Below, in pieces: positions 11,097 through 19,520 of a stretch of DNA of 64,000 nt (position 1 is the first letter of the stretch; the number at the start of each line of letters is the position of its first letter). A program made the translations under genes and the position numbers. This DNA comes from Paenibacillus silvisoli (GTDB lineage: Bacteria; Bacillota; Bacilli; Paenibacillales; Paenibacillaceae): NCBI RefSeq assembly GCF_030866765.1, contig NZ_CP133017.1, positions 5,746,501-5,810,500 of the forward strand. The letters are read 5' to 3'. The notes under the pieces were generated by a model. That model saw only the letters and a program-made list of their open reading frames with translations. It was not told the origin of the DNA and made no database searches.

Positions 11097-11139
11097 CCAT
11101 AAGTGTGAAAGACGAATAGCACGCCTTCCACACTTATGG
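11097..11139 (-). other. Intercistronic stem-loop between two binding-protein genes
   Basis: A perfect 11-bp inverted repeat (CCATAAGTGTG / CACACTTATGG) with further pairing inside, between the stop of the lipoprotein gene and the start of the fusion binding-protein gene. It has no T-run on the minus strand, so it is more likely an mRNA-stabilising or partial read-through structure than a full terminator. In sugar importers such hairpins commonly raise the level of the binding protein over the downstream genes. Confidence 0.6.
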
Positions 11140-11159
11140 GTGTTGTTTGCTATGAAATT

Positions 11160-12599
11160 TTACTTGCCTTCGAGCATTTTCGCTTTCGCCGCAGCTACGA
11201 ATTCGTTAACCTTGTCTTCGAATTCCTTTGCTTTGTCGGCCACCTTGTACTCGCCGGAGAGAAGCTTTTCCGTGAAATGATTGTCTGTATCCCACTTGGA
11301 GAAATCGTTCCAGCCCGGAATAATCGGACCCGGAACCGCATTGGACATCAGCTTCATAACTTCCTTCTCGCCCGGAAGCGTAATGTTCGCTTCCAGCTTC
11401 GCCCACAGCTCAGGCTGGTCGGATACCGGGTATTTCGTAACCGGCTGGCCGGCTGCTTTCTCGATGTCGATACGTTTCAAGAAGCCTTCTTTGCCCCACG
11501 TCATAAATTTCGCCAGCTCGTAAGCGGCTTCAGGATATTTCGTCGTGGAGGAAACGCCGATGTTGTCGATGATCGTCGGGATGCGCTGGCCGGCTTTGCC
11601 GGATGGCATCGGGTAGAAGTCAACGTCGCCCGCGCCCGCTTTCTTCATTTCGCCCGGAATCCAGCCCATGTTCCACGAATAGTCGATCGCCATCGCGACA
11701 TGACCTTTTTGGAACGTCCAAGCGCCTTCGTCGCCCCATAGCTTCTTCTTCTCTTCGCCCGTCATGACGTCGTCAACCTTCAAGCGGCGCAGCTCAAGCT
11801 TCAGGTTGTACGCGTCGATCCATTGCTGATCCGTGAAATGGAACTTCTCGCCATCATACGTATTCCAACCGTAGTTGTTGTCGTTGTTCATTGGCAGCCA
11901 TTGCTCGAAAGCCAGGTCGCCCCATGGACCGCCGATGCCGTAGTAGAACTCATCCGGCTTGGAGAATTTCTTCGCCAGGTCGATCATTTCGTCGAACGTC
12001 CAATTGTAAGCCGGAAGCGGTACATTGTTCTTCTCGAACAGCGTCTTGTTCACGAATACGCCTTGCGCGAATTGGAAGTTCGCCATTGTATAGCGCTTGC
12101 CGTTAAAGACGGACAGATCGGCAAGGTTTTTAAATACGGTCTTTGCCTCTTCGTCCTTATCCCAGTACGGGGACAGGTCCAGCAGCCAGTCGCTCGTTAC
12201 GGCAAGCGGCACGTCTTTAAGCATGAATACGTCCGGCATCGTGCCGGCAGCCGCCGCGGTCGTCAGGCCCGTTTCGACCGGCCATACGATGCTCTTGTCG
12301 CGCTCGACCGTAATGTTCGGATATTTCTCCATGAAGGCTTTCATCATTTCGCCTTCGATCTTCTCGTCGCCCCAGTCCGCGTACTTGAGCGTAAACTTCT
12401 CCGTCATCCATGCCGGCGTCTCTTCCTTCGCCGGCTCTTCAGCCGCGTTGTTGGCAGCCGGCTCGGTCGACGTGTCAGACGCCGCATTGCCGTTCTCGGC
12501 CGTGTTGCCGCCCGAGTTGTTCGACTTGGAGCACCCCGCGGAAATCGCGAGCACTAATGAAAGGATAAGTAGAACTGCGAAAAACTTGCTGCTTTTCAT
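11160..12599 (-). CDS. Extracellular solute-binding lipoprotein (family 1)
   Basis: About 479 residues from the ATG at 12599, which has a GGGGGA ribosome binding site; 38 upstream in-frame codons are not needed. A lipoprotein signal with the lipobox AISAGC puts it on the outer face of the membrane. A low-complexity Asn/Ala/Glu linker (about 25-65) precedes a periplasmic-binding-protein fold typical of sugar ABC importers (DVFMLKDVPLAV, AAYELAKFMTWGKEGFLKR). It is the first gene of the eight-gene operon, downstream of the LacI gene and of cre-like operators. Substrate unknown. Confidence 0.93.
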   Translation of the reverse strand: MKSSKFFAVLLILSLVLAISAGCSKSNNSGGNTAENGNAASDTSTEPAANNAAEEPAKEETPAWMTEKFTLKYADWGDEKIEGEMMKAFMEKYPNITVERDKSIVWPVETGLTTAAAAGTMPDVFMLKDVPLAVTSDWLLDLSPYWDKDEEAKTVFKNLADLSVFNGKRYTMANFQFAQGVFVNKTLFEKNNVPLPAYNWTFDEMIDLAKKFSKPDEFYYGIGGPWGDLAFEQWLPMNNDNNYGWNTYDGEKFHFTDQQWIDAYNLKLELRRLKVDDVMTGEEKKKLWGDEGAWTFQKGHVAMAIDYSWNMGWIPGEMKKAGAGDVDFYPMPSGKAGQRIPTIIDNIGVSSTTKYPEAAYELAKFMTWGKEGFLKRIDIEKAAGQPVTKYPVSDQPELWAKLEANITLPGEKEVMKLMSNAVPGPIIPGWNDFSKWDTDNHFTEKLLSGEYKVADKAKEFEDKVNEFVAAAKAKMLEGK

Positions 12600-12878
12600 T
12601 CGTAATCCCCCACTTTTGAATAAATATATTGATACAAATTGCTTGTATCCGCTGGTTAGGTGCCCGCCCGGTTTACCCTGAAATTGCTTCGATGGCCGGG
12701 ACAAGGCGATCAAAAAGGTGAAATGGTATCGATTTCAAAAATTGCAAAAACGGTTCGTAAAACACGCTTCGACCTACGCGGAATTGCATAGTTTTTCTAA
12801 ATTATGAAATCGATTTCGTTTTGTTGTTTAATGAAAAACAGGTTCATGTTCCACGACTTGCATCCGGCTCTGGAGCCG
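12600..12878 (-). promoter_or_regulatory. Control region of the first uptake operon
   Basis: This gap between the LacI gene and its presumed target operon holds a perfect 12-bp palindrome GAAATCGATTTC at 12806-12817; the 14-mer at 12805-12818 also matches the CcpA cre consensus at 13 of 14 positions. A half-matching copy (ATCGATTTC) lies at 12728-12736. I did not find a convincing -35/-10 pair. Operator function for the local LacI protein, for CcpA, or for both is inferred. Confidence 0.55.
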
Positions 12879-13883
12879 TTACTTCCTCACCGACGACTGC
12901 CGGACGATCAATTCCGATTCCAGCACGGTGACGCGTTCCTGCTCGTAGTCTTCGTCGTTCAGGCGGTTGATCATTTTCTCCGCCAATTTGTAGCCCATTT
13001 GGAACTTCGGCTGGTTCACGGTTGACAGCGTAGGCGATAAATACTGGGAAACCCGGTCGTTATCTACGCCGACGATGGCCAATTCACGCGGAATCGCAAT
13101 GCCTCGCTCCTGGCATGCCCGATAGACGCCAAGCGCCATCTCATCATTGGCCGAAAACACTGCGGTAAATTGTAAGCCCTTCTCCCAAAGCCGCCGTATC
13201 GCTTCATAGCCGCCCGTTTCATTGAAATTGCCGTTCTCCACATACGACGGATTGAACGGAATTTCATGCTCCTTGAGCGCTTTAATGTAGCCCTCAAGAC
13301 GATCGTAGCTGTCCATCGCGTTCGGGTAGCCGCTTAGAAACGCAATATCGCGGTGGCCCTGCTCGATCAAATGATTGACCGCCTCCTTGGCCGATTGGAC
13401 GTTATCGGTATGCACGTTCAGCACCTTGGAGTTCTGAATGCTGCGTCCGATAATGCCAACCGCGTAGCCGCGGTCTACCATCTCCTGCACTTCCTGGTTC
13501 GTCAGCATCGAAGCCACGAGTATCATGCCGTCTACGCTTCTGTCGCTGAGCAGCTTCAGATACTCGGACTCAATAACGCGGTCGTTATTGGTATCGCAGA
13601 TGACGATTTTGTACTTCTCGGCGTACGCCTTCGTTTGGATGCCTTTCACCACGTCCGTGTAGTACGACACTCTTACGTCCGGCACGATGATGCCGATCGT
13701 CATCGTACGCTGCTGCCTTAAATTTTTGGCGGCGGCATGCGGCACGTAGTGGAGCTCCTCAATGACGCGCAGCACCTTCTCGCGCGTTTTCGGCTTGACG
13801 AGCGGATTGTTGTTCAGCACCCGTGAAACGGTGGTCGGCGACACTTTCGCTTTCAGCGCCACATCTACTATTTTTACATCCAC
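12879..13883 (-). CDS. LacI family transcriptional regulator
   Basis: 334 residues. The N-terminal helix-turn-helix is VKIVDVALKAKVSPTTVSRV followed by LNNNPLVKPKTREKV, the classic LacI DNA-binding and hinge start. From about residue 60 a periplasmic-binding-protein-like effector domain follows (IGIIVPDVRVSYY, IAIVGVDNDRVSQYL). Cytoplasmic. It lies just upstream of, and on the same strand as, the eight-gene uptake operon and is probably its sugar-responsive repressor. A cre/LacI-type palindrome about 90 bp upstream of its start suggests autoregulation or catabolite control. Confidence 0.92.
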   Translation of the reverse strand: MDVKIVDVALKAKVSPTTVSRVLNNNPLVKPKTREKVLRVIEELHYVPHAAAKNLRQQRTMTIGIIVPDVRVSYYTDVVKGIQTKAYAEKYKIVICDTNNDRVIESEYLKLLSDRSVDGMILVASMLTNQEVQEMVDRGYAVGIIGRSIQNSKVLNVHTDNVQSAKEAVNHLIEQGHRDIAFLSGYPNAMDSYDRLEGYIKALKEHEIPFNPSYVENGNFNETGGYEAIRRLWEKGLQFTAVFSANDEMALGVYRACQERGIAIPRELAIVGVDNDRVSQYLSPTLSTVNQPKFQMGYKLAEKMINRLNDEDYEQERVTVLESELIVRQSSVRK

Positions 13884-13968
13884 GGCAACCTCGACCTTTA
13901 CACGGAAATTCGTTGGCAGCGTTTCCGTTTCGGGGTTATTCTGCCTACTTCAACAAAATAACACATTT

Positions 13969-13982
13969 TGAAATCGTTTTCA
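13969..13982. promoter_or_regulatory. cre-like operator upstream of the LacI gene
   Basis: TGAAATCGTTTTCA fits the CcpA cre consensus TGWAANCGNTNWCA at all 14 positions and resembles the palindrome in front of the downstream operon. It may bind CcpA, the LacI-family product itself, or both. It lies about 86 bp upstream of the LacI start. Confidence 0.6.
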
Positions 13983-14013
13983 ATATGTAACATTCAATTT
14001 TTTTTGTAAATTC

Positions 14014-14056
14014 ACAACCGGAGCGGAAGCCTTTGGCAGGCTCCCGCTCCGGTTGT
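14014..14056 (-). terminator. Strong stem-loop after the third binding-protein gene
   Basis: A long inverted repeat (ACAACCGGAGCGG pairing with CCGCTCCGGTTGT) lies 17 bp beyond the stop of the solute-binding gene ending at 14073. On the minus strand it is followed by an A/T-rich stretch rather than a clean T-run, so termination is likely but not certain. It separates the LplB/LplC-type operon from the LacI gene. Confidence 0.6.
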
Positions 14057-14072
14057 AAGTGTTCGCTATCGA

Positions 14073-15695
14073 TTAGTTCTCATCCGGGAACTTCTCGTTT
14101 ACTTTGTCGATCGCATCCTGCAGGCCAAGACCCATTTGCTCGTCCGCGAACTGCTTCAGTGCCGCTCTAATGTCGTCGTTGCCCATCACGAGCTTCGTCA
14201 CCAAGCCGTCCAAGTCGCCGCCGCCCGTGCTGAGCGAGGACGCATAGGAGTTCACGACCCAGTTAACCGGCGCTTTCTCGCCCGTTTCGAGCGCTTGCTT
14301 CTCTACGCCGTCCAAGTACTGCTGCACTTGCTCGGTTTCCGAGGAGCCGTAGCCGTCGATGTAGCGAACGCCGTCCGTCCAGATGGAAAGACCGTTGAAT
14401 ACGGCTGTGGACGGGTATTTCTTCGCAAGGTCGAAATCCTTCTCGCCTTCGTGCTTGTTGATGATTTTGTCGCCGTTTGGCTCCCAGTCAATGCCTTCGA
14501 GGCCGTAGAACACCGTCTTCTGGCCTTCCGGCGATGCGAGCCAGTCAAGCAGAGCCAGAATGCGCTCTTGCTTCTCGTCGCTTGTTTCACCGTTGAAGAG
14601 CGTGCCGGACCAGTAGTCGAAGTAGCCGTACAGGTAGTTTTTGCCGTCCGCAGCAGGAACGTTAGGCAGGATCTTCACGGTGTCGAGCATCTTCTTATCC
14701 GGATTTGCCGCGTTCCAGCCTGGCAGCGCGCCCGTCATCGTCTTAACGGTCGTCACGATTGCGGCAGCCTTGCCTTGGTTGAACTTGCCGTCCGCGTCCA
14801 TATTCGGCACGGCGAAGTCTTTATCCAAAATGCCGGATTTGAAGAAATCTCTCTCCATCTCGATGACTTGGGCATACTGGTCCGTCATCCAGCCCGGTAC
14901 CCACTTGCCGTCCACCTTCTGCCACCAGCCGCTGGCCGGAGCGATGTTGTGGAACACGCTGTCGTGCGTCCAGCCGATATTATTGCTCGTCAGCGGAATA
15001 ACTTTCTTCTTCTCGCCGATCGTCTTCAGAACGTTCTTCAGCTCGTCGTACGTCGTCGGATCCTTCAGGCCGAGCTCATCCATCCAGTCTTTGCGGATAA
15101 GGATACCGCGGTCGTTCGGCAGCTCGTTGCGGTTCGCCAGCATCCGCGGAACGAAGTAGCTTTTGCCGTCGGCTGCCTTAGCGCCCTGCACGTCCGGAAG
15201 GTCCACATATTTTTTCAAATTCGGGAATGCGCTCATATCGTCAGGCAGCGGCTTGATGATGCCTTGATCGACCCATTGATTGAACAGGTCGCCGCTCGTC
15301 GCGTCCGTGAAGAACGCATCCGGCAGCTGGCCGGAGGCCGCCCACAGCTTCGTGCGGTCGGAGTAGTCGCTCCACGACTCGTTCACCGGCTTGATCGTAA
15401 TGTTGAATTTATCTTGAATCATCTTCAGCAGGTCGTCCTGCTGACCGTCTTTAATCGCCGAAGCGATGTCAAAATACGCGATGGATACTTCCAAATGGTC
15501 TTTATACAGATCGCCGGCCACCTCGCTGCCGTTGCTTGCGGCATTGTTGGACTGGCTTGCGTTGTTTCCGGTGTTGCTCGTGCCTGCGTTGCTTCCTTCG
15601 TTGCCGCCGTTGTTATTGGAACCGCAGCCGGCCAGAATGCCGGATGCCAGCAGCATGGTGCTAAGACCCACGGTAAGAGCTTTCTTGGTCATCAT
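14073..15695 (-). CDS. Extracellular solute-binding lipoprotein (LplA/YtcQ-like)
   Basis: 540 residues. The lipobox ILAGCGSN near residue 24 is followed by a Gly/Asn/Ser-rich linker (about 27-58). The length and the paired LplB/LplC-type permeases match the long lipoproteins of the LplA/YtcQ group rather than MalE. Motifs include GYFDYWSGTLFNGETSDEKQ and ALLDWLASPEGQKTVFYGLE. Start ATG at 15695 follows GGAGGAG; an adjacent ATG at 15692 is also possible. It is third in the operon after the two permeases (68 bp gap). Exported and lipid-anchored; it should bind an oligosaccharide released from plant polymer. Confidence 0.93.
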   Translation of the reverse strand: MMTKKALTVGLSTMLLASGILAGCGSNNNGGNEGSNAGTSNTGNNASQSNNAASNGSEVAGDLYKDHLEVSIAYFDIASAIKDGQQDDLLKMIQDKFNITIKPVNESWSDYSDRTKLWAASGQLPDAFFTDATSGDLFNQWVDQGIIKPLPDDMSAFPNLKKYVDLPDVQGAKAADGKSYFVPRMLANRNELPNDRGILIRKDWMDELGLKDPTTYDELKNVLKTIGEKKKVIPLTSNNIGWTHDSVFHNIAPASGWWQKVDGKWVPGWMTDQYAQVIEMERDFFKSGILDKDFAVPNMDADGKFNQGKAAAIVTTVKTMTGALPGWNAANPDKKMLDTVKILPNVPAADGKNYLYGYFDYWSGTLFNGETSDEKQERILALLDWLASPEGQKTVFYGLEGIDWEPNGDKIINKHEGEKDFDLAKKYPSTAVFNGLSIWTDGVRYIDGYGSSETEQVQQYLDGVEKQALETGEKAPVNWVVNSYASSLSTGGGDLDGLVTKLVMGNDDIRAALKQFADEQMGLGLQDAIDKVNEKFPDEN

Positions 15696-15763
15696 ATCTC
15701 TTTCTCCTCCTTAAGTAGGAAACTTCGTTCAAGGACCCCGCTATCTTCACTCGTTGATGCACG

Positions 15764-16684
15764 CTAGCCTTTAATCGAGCCGATCATCACCCCCTTGGCA
15801 AAATATTTTTGCAGGAAGGGATAGACCGCCATGATCGGCAGGCTTGTCACCATAATAGCCGCCATCTTCAGCGAATCCTGAGGAATCTTAACCTTCGACT
15901 GGTCGATGGCCGAGACCCCGTTGTTCATGCTCAAAATTTGCGAGATGCTCGTCAGCATGTTGCGTAGCATCAGCTGCATCGGATATTTGTCCGCATCCGT
16001 CAGGAACAGCATCGGCGTATACCAATCGTTCCAGCGGTCCACCGCGTAGAAGAGCGAGATCGACGCGATAACCGGCATCGAGGTCGGGATGACGATGCGC
16101 ATCAGAATCGAGAAATCGCCGGCTCCGTCGATCTTCGCGGATTCCTCCAAGCTGGCCGGAAACTCGCGGAAGAACGAGAGCATGATCCAAATATAGAACG
16201 TGTTGACGGCCGACGGAAGAATCATAACCCAGTAGCTGTTCATAAGGCCAACGCCTTTGACGGTCAGGTAGTACGGAATGAGGCCGCCGCCGAAAAACAT
16301 CGTGAAAATGATGAAGCTCATAATATATTTCCAGCCCGGCATCGCTTTCTTGCTGAGCGCGTAGGCTGCAATCGTCGTCAGAAACAGGCTCATAAACGTG
16401 CCGACGAGCGTTACCACAGCGGAGACGGTGAATGCGCGGCCGACGCCGTATTTAATAATTTGGTCATAGCCTTCAAGCGTGAAGGTTGTCGGCCAGATCA
16501 GTCCGGTCGGCGTGCCGAAGGAGCTGATCAGTACGGTGTAGAACGGAAACAGCGCGCAGATCGATGCGATGATGAATAATGCGTGCAGGAGCAGATCCGC
16601 TTTGCTCTTGCCGCGGGTTGCCAGTCGCTGCTCCTCCGACAACGCGTTGCCGGCGGGCTGGCTCAATACGGTAGGCTCTGCCAT
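15764..16684 (-). CDS. Carbohydrate ABC permease (LplC/YtcP type)
   Basis: 306 residues with about six spans. The EAA loop EESAKIDGAGDFSILMRIVI and the C-terminal ending PFLQKYFAKGVMIGSIKG are hallmarks of LplC/YtcP permeases. Its ATG lies 1 bp after the stop of the partner gene, with the ribosome binding site inside the partner's 3' end. It works with the LplB-type protein and the lipoprotein that follows. Confidence 0.94.
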   Translation of the reverse strand: MAEPTVLSQPAGNALSEEQRLATRGKSKADLLLHALFIIASICALFPFYTVLISSFGTPTGLIWPTTFTLEGYDQIIKYGVGRAFTVSAVVTLVGTFMSLFLTTIAAYALSKKAMPGWKYIMSFIIFTMFFGGGLIPYYLTVKGVGLMNSYWVMILPSAVNTFYIWIMLSFFREFPASLEESAKIDGAGDFSILMRIVIPTSMPVIASISLFYAVDRWNDWYTPMLFLTDADKYPMQLMLRNMLTSISQILSMNNGVSAIDQSKVKIPQDSLKMAAIMVTSLPIMAVYPFLQKYFAKGVMIGSIKG

Positions 16685-16685
16685 T

Positions 16686-17603
16686 TTACATCAGCCCCTC
16701 CTGTCCCATGCGTTTGACCAAATAGTTGGCGATGACGAGCAGCGCCAGGCTGATGACCGATTTGAACAATCCGACCGCGGTGATGATGCCGAAGCCGAGA
16801 TTGACTCTGCCGGAGAACGACAACCGGTACATGAACGTATCCAAAATATCCGCAACGTTATAGACCGCAGGGCTGTACATGTTGAAAATTTGATCGAAGC
16901 CGCCGTTCATAATGCCGCTGACGGCCAGGATGAGCATCATCGCGACGATGCCGTTGATGGACGGCCATGTAATGTGAAGCATCTGCTTCCACCGGTTGGC
17001 CCCGTCCATATAAGCCGCTTCGTACAGCTCCGGGCTGATTCCGGCAATCGCGGCCAAGTAAATGATGGCGCCCCAGCCGGCTTCTTTCCAGATGTTCGAT
17101 GTATACAGCAAGCCCCGGAACGTATCCGAATCCGACAGCAGGCTAAGCTCTCCGAAGCCGAGATGCGTGAAAACGAGCTGAACCGCGCCGGTGTTGCCGA
17201 GAATGTTGACCAGGATGCCGCCGAGCACGACCCACGAGAGGAAGTGCGGGAAGGTGAACACCGTTTGGTACAGCTTCTTGAGCTTGGAGCCGGCAATTTC
17301 GTTCAGCAGCAGCGCAACGATAATGGCCATCGGGAATTCAATGAGAAGCCGGCCGATGCTGATGACGATCGTATTGCGGAAGGCCGTCCAAAAATCCGAA
17401 TACCTGAAAATGTAGTGGAAGTTGTCCAGCCCGACCCACGGGCTGCCCAATATCCCTTTATTGAACATAAACTTCTTGAACGAGAGCGTGACGCCGTACA
17501 TCGGGATGTAGGCAAAGACCAGATAATAGACGACGATCGGCAGCAAGAGCAGGTAAAACATCCTGTACTGCACGATGCGCTTCCATAGCAGTGAACCTTT
17601 CAT
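16686..17603 (-). CDS. Carbohydrate ABC permease (LplB type)
   Basis: About 305 residues beginning MKGSLLWKRIVQYRMFYLLL. ATGs at 17618 and 17612 are in frame, but GGAG lies about 8 bp before the ATG at 17603, so I prefer it. Motifs typical of LplB proteins are PMYGVTLSFKKF and the EAA loop YEAAYMDGANRWKQMLHITW. Six spans are predicted. It is the first gene of a three-gene importer operon, downstream of a cre-like promoter. The kinase/regulator pair upstream is its likely controller. Confidence 0.93.
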   Translation of the reverse strand: MKGSLLWKRIVQYRMFYLLLLPIVVYYLVFAYIPMYGVTLSFKKFMFNKGILGSPWVGLDNFHYIFRYSDFWTAFRNTIVISIGRLLIEFPMAIIVALLLNEIAGSKLKKLYQTVFTFPHFLSWVVLGGILVNILGNTGAVQLVFTHLGFGELSLLSDSDTFRGLLYTSNIWKEAGWGAIIYLAAIAGISPELYEAAYMDGANRWKQMLHITWPSINGIVAMMLILAVSGIMNGGFDQIFNMYSPAVYNVADILDTFMYRLSFSGRVNLGFGIITAVGLFKSVISLALLVIANYLVKRMGQEGLM

Positions 17604-17659
17604 CGGTACCATCTCCATTTTTTGCAGATGTCTTGTTGGCGCTCGGTTGATATAGACCT

Positions 17660-17687
17660 ATTGTAGCCGTAAATGTAAGCGCTTCCT
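17660..17687 (-). promoter_or_regulatory. Promoter and cre-like site of the LplB-type operon
   Basis: On the minus strand a -10-like TACAAT (17660-17665) is preceded by TGTAAGCGCTTCCT (reading the plus strand, 17674-17687), which matches the CcpA cre consensus at 12 of 14 positions. No good -35 hexamer is seen, so an activator is probably needed, fitting control by the adjacent AraC-type regulator. A cre overlapping the promoter suggests carbon catabolite repression. Confidence 0.5.
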
Positions 17688-17824
17688 ATGTACCGATTAC
17701 AGCTTCTTTTGTACTGGCAATCGATCTTTTTGCGGCATCCGGCGTTTTCGGTCCGCTGCTGCTCCGTAAAAACGATTAATAAGACAAAAAAAGATGGCAA
17801 TATTCCATTTTCGCTTTGTCGAAT

Positions 17825-17852
17825 GAAAAAAAGGCGGCCGGGACCGCCTTTG
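17825..17852 (-). terminator. Terminator of the kinase/regulator operon
   Basis: A GC-rich hairpin (GGCGG / CCGCC with a 6-nt loop) is followed on the minus strand by seven T residues, a classic intrinsic terminator. It lies 238 bp beyond the regulator stop codon, so the palindromic module at 17891-18075 would be transcribed as part of that operon's 3' untranslated region. Confidence 0.8.
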
Positions 17853-17890
17853 AATGGTTGCGTGCTCGCACACATAATAGTTGCACACTT

Positions 17891-18075
17891 CTAACGAACT
17901 CCAGCAGCCTTATTTGCCCGAAATCGCGCCTTCTAGGATTCTAACGAATCTCAGAAGCGCTATTTGGCTCAAAACCGCGCCTTTTGCCCGCTTTTCGGTC
18001 AAATAACGCTTCTACGATTCGTTAGAGCTGCAAAACGGCTATTTTCGGCCAAATAAGCTCTCTAGGATTCGTTAG
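17891..18075. repeat. Four-site mirror repeat module A (AAYYYY class)
   Basis: 185 bp of noncoding DNA with four copies of a 26-bp half-site CTAACGAA-(10)-(C/T)TATTTG. Sites 1 and 2 start at 17891 and 17941 in plus orientation. Sites 3 and 4 are inverted and end at 18025 and 18075. The step is 50 bp on both sides and the whole is symmetric about 17983. It begins 15 bp beyond the stop codon of the AraC-type regulator gene and could fold as a long imperfect hairpin in RNA. Four related modules occur in this window. No open reading frame is supported here. Confidence 0.9.
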
Positions 18076-18089
18076 CGCGCCGCGCCAAT

Positions 18090-19520
18090 TCAAGCGCCCG
18101 TCCGATACTCCCGCGGCGTTTTGCCGACGATTTTCTTGAAGATTTTGCTGAAATAGTACGCATCGTGATAGCCGACCCGCTCCCCGACGCGGTGGATCGG
18201 CAAATTGCTGTTCTTGAGCAGCTCGCACGCATGGCGAACGCGCAGCTCGGCCAGGTAGTCCGTAAACGACTGGCTCACATGCTTAATGAACAATTGGCTA
18301 ATGTAGTTGCGGTTCATATAGAACTCGTCGGCCAGCATCTGCAGCGAGACGTTCTGGTGATAGTTGGTGTTCACGTAATCGATGACGGCGGCGAACGAGT
18401 CGCTGCGCAATTGGCCTTCGCGGTACATGCCGCCCAGATACGCGCCGGACATCCGCTTCAAATCCTGAATGAGCTCCGCCGCATCCTGATAACGCTCAAG
18501 GAGGCGCTCGTAATCGACCAGCAAATATTTGGACAAGCCGTCCGACTCGCTGTTTTGCGATTGAATGATGGTCGTCATCACGGTGTTATATAAGAAGAAG
18601 GCATGCTTAATCTGATACGCGCCTGTCCGAAACCACTCGATGTATTGGTCATATAAAGCGGTCAGCTCGGACATATCATGCTTCTGAAGAGCGGAGGATA
18701 GCTGCTTGAAATCGGCGAAGCCTTTGCTCGCGCCGCTCTGATATACGACAGGACGGCCGGCGATAAAATATTGAAATGCCGCCATCTCCGCATCCTCGAT
18801 CGCTTCCCTTAGCGCCGACAGCTCGTGGAACAAGCCGCCGAGCCCGATCCCCCGGTACGCGCTGCCGCCAAAGCCGCCGGCCCGCTCGCTCAAATGTTCG
18901 AACAGCGGGGCCTGCCCGCTCTCCTGCACGATATAGACGCTCTTGCCGTTGCCGCTGCTCAGCCTTAAACAGCGGTACGGCTGCAGCATCGCGCCGATCT
19001 GCTCCGCATCCAGGCTGACGACGACGCGCAGGCCGCCCGCCGGCTCCAAGCCGGCATTGCCGAGCAGCTTGGCGACGCGCTCGCGCCCCTCCGGCTTGTC
19101 GTCCATGATCCATTCCATGACGGACGGCGTATCCTTGGCCGACCGGTCATCGAGCTTATCCTTCGCCTTCTTCAGCAGCGGAACGATCTCTTCCTCCTCG
19201 ATCGGCTTCAGGCAGTAGCCGAGCGCGCCGAGGTTCATGCATTTTTGCACGTACGAGAACTCGGCAAAGCCGCTGACGACGATAAACAGCGTATCCAGCT
19301 GCATTTCGTTGCATTTCTTGATCAGCTCGAGGCCGCTGATTTCCGGCATCCGAATATCGACGAACGCCACGTCCGGATTCAGCTCCTTCATGAGCTGGAG
19401 CGCTTTCGGACTGTTCGTTTCCGTACCGACAACCGTAAACCCGAAACGGGCCCAGTCGACGGAATCGAGTAAATTTTTGACAACCCACTGCTCATCATCG
19501 ACGATCATGGCTCTATACAT
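18090..19520 (-). CDS. AraC-type response regulator (YesN-like)
   Basis: 476 residues. An N-terminal receiver domain (1-120) has acidic residues in MIVDDEQ, phosphoacceptor Asp55 in VAFVDIRMPEISG, and a conserved Lys in YCLKPIEEEE. A divergent middle region (about 130-370) precedes two AraC helix-turn-helix motifs (about 375-476) ending RVGYHDAYYFSKIFKKIVGK and TPREYR. It is a cytoplasmic DNA-binding activator, phosphorylated by the adjacent kinase, whose 3' end it overlaps by 8 bp. The likely target is the LplB-type importer operon next door. Confidence 0.93.
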   Translation of the reverse strand: MYRAMIVDDEQWVVKNLLDSVDWARFGFTVVGTETNSPKALQLMKELNPDVAFVDIRMPEISGLELIKKCNEMQLDTLFIVVSGFAEFSYVQKCMNLGALGYCLKPIEEEEIVPLLKKAKDKLDDRSAKDTPSVMEWIMDDKPEGRERVAKLLGNAGLEPAGGLRVVVSLDAEQIGAMLQPYRCLRLSSGNGKSVYIVQESGQAPLFEHLSERAGGFGGSAYRGIGLGGLFHELSALREAIEDAEMAAFQYFIAGRPVVYQSGASKGFADFKQLSSALQKHDMSELTALYDQYIEWFRTGAYQIKHAFFLYNTVMTTIIQSQNSESDGLSKYLLVDYERLLERYQDAAELIQDLKRMSGAYLGGMYREGQLRSDSFAAVIDYVNTNYHQNVSLQMLADEFYMNRNYISQLFIKHVSQSFTDYLAELRVRHACELLKNSNLPIHRVGERVGYHDAYYFSKIFKKIVGKTPREYRTGA

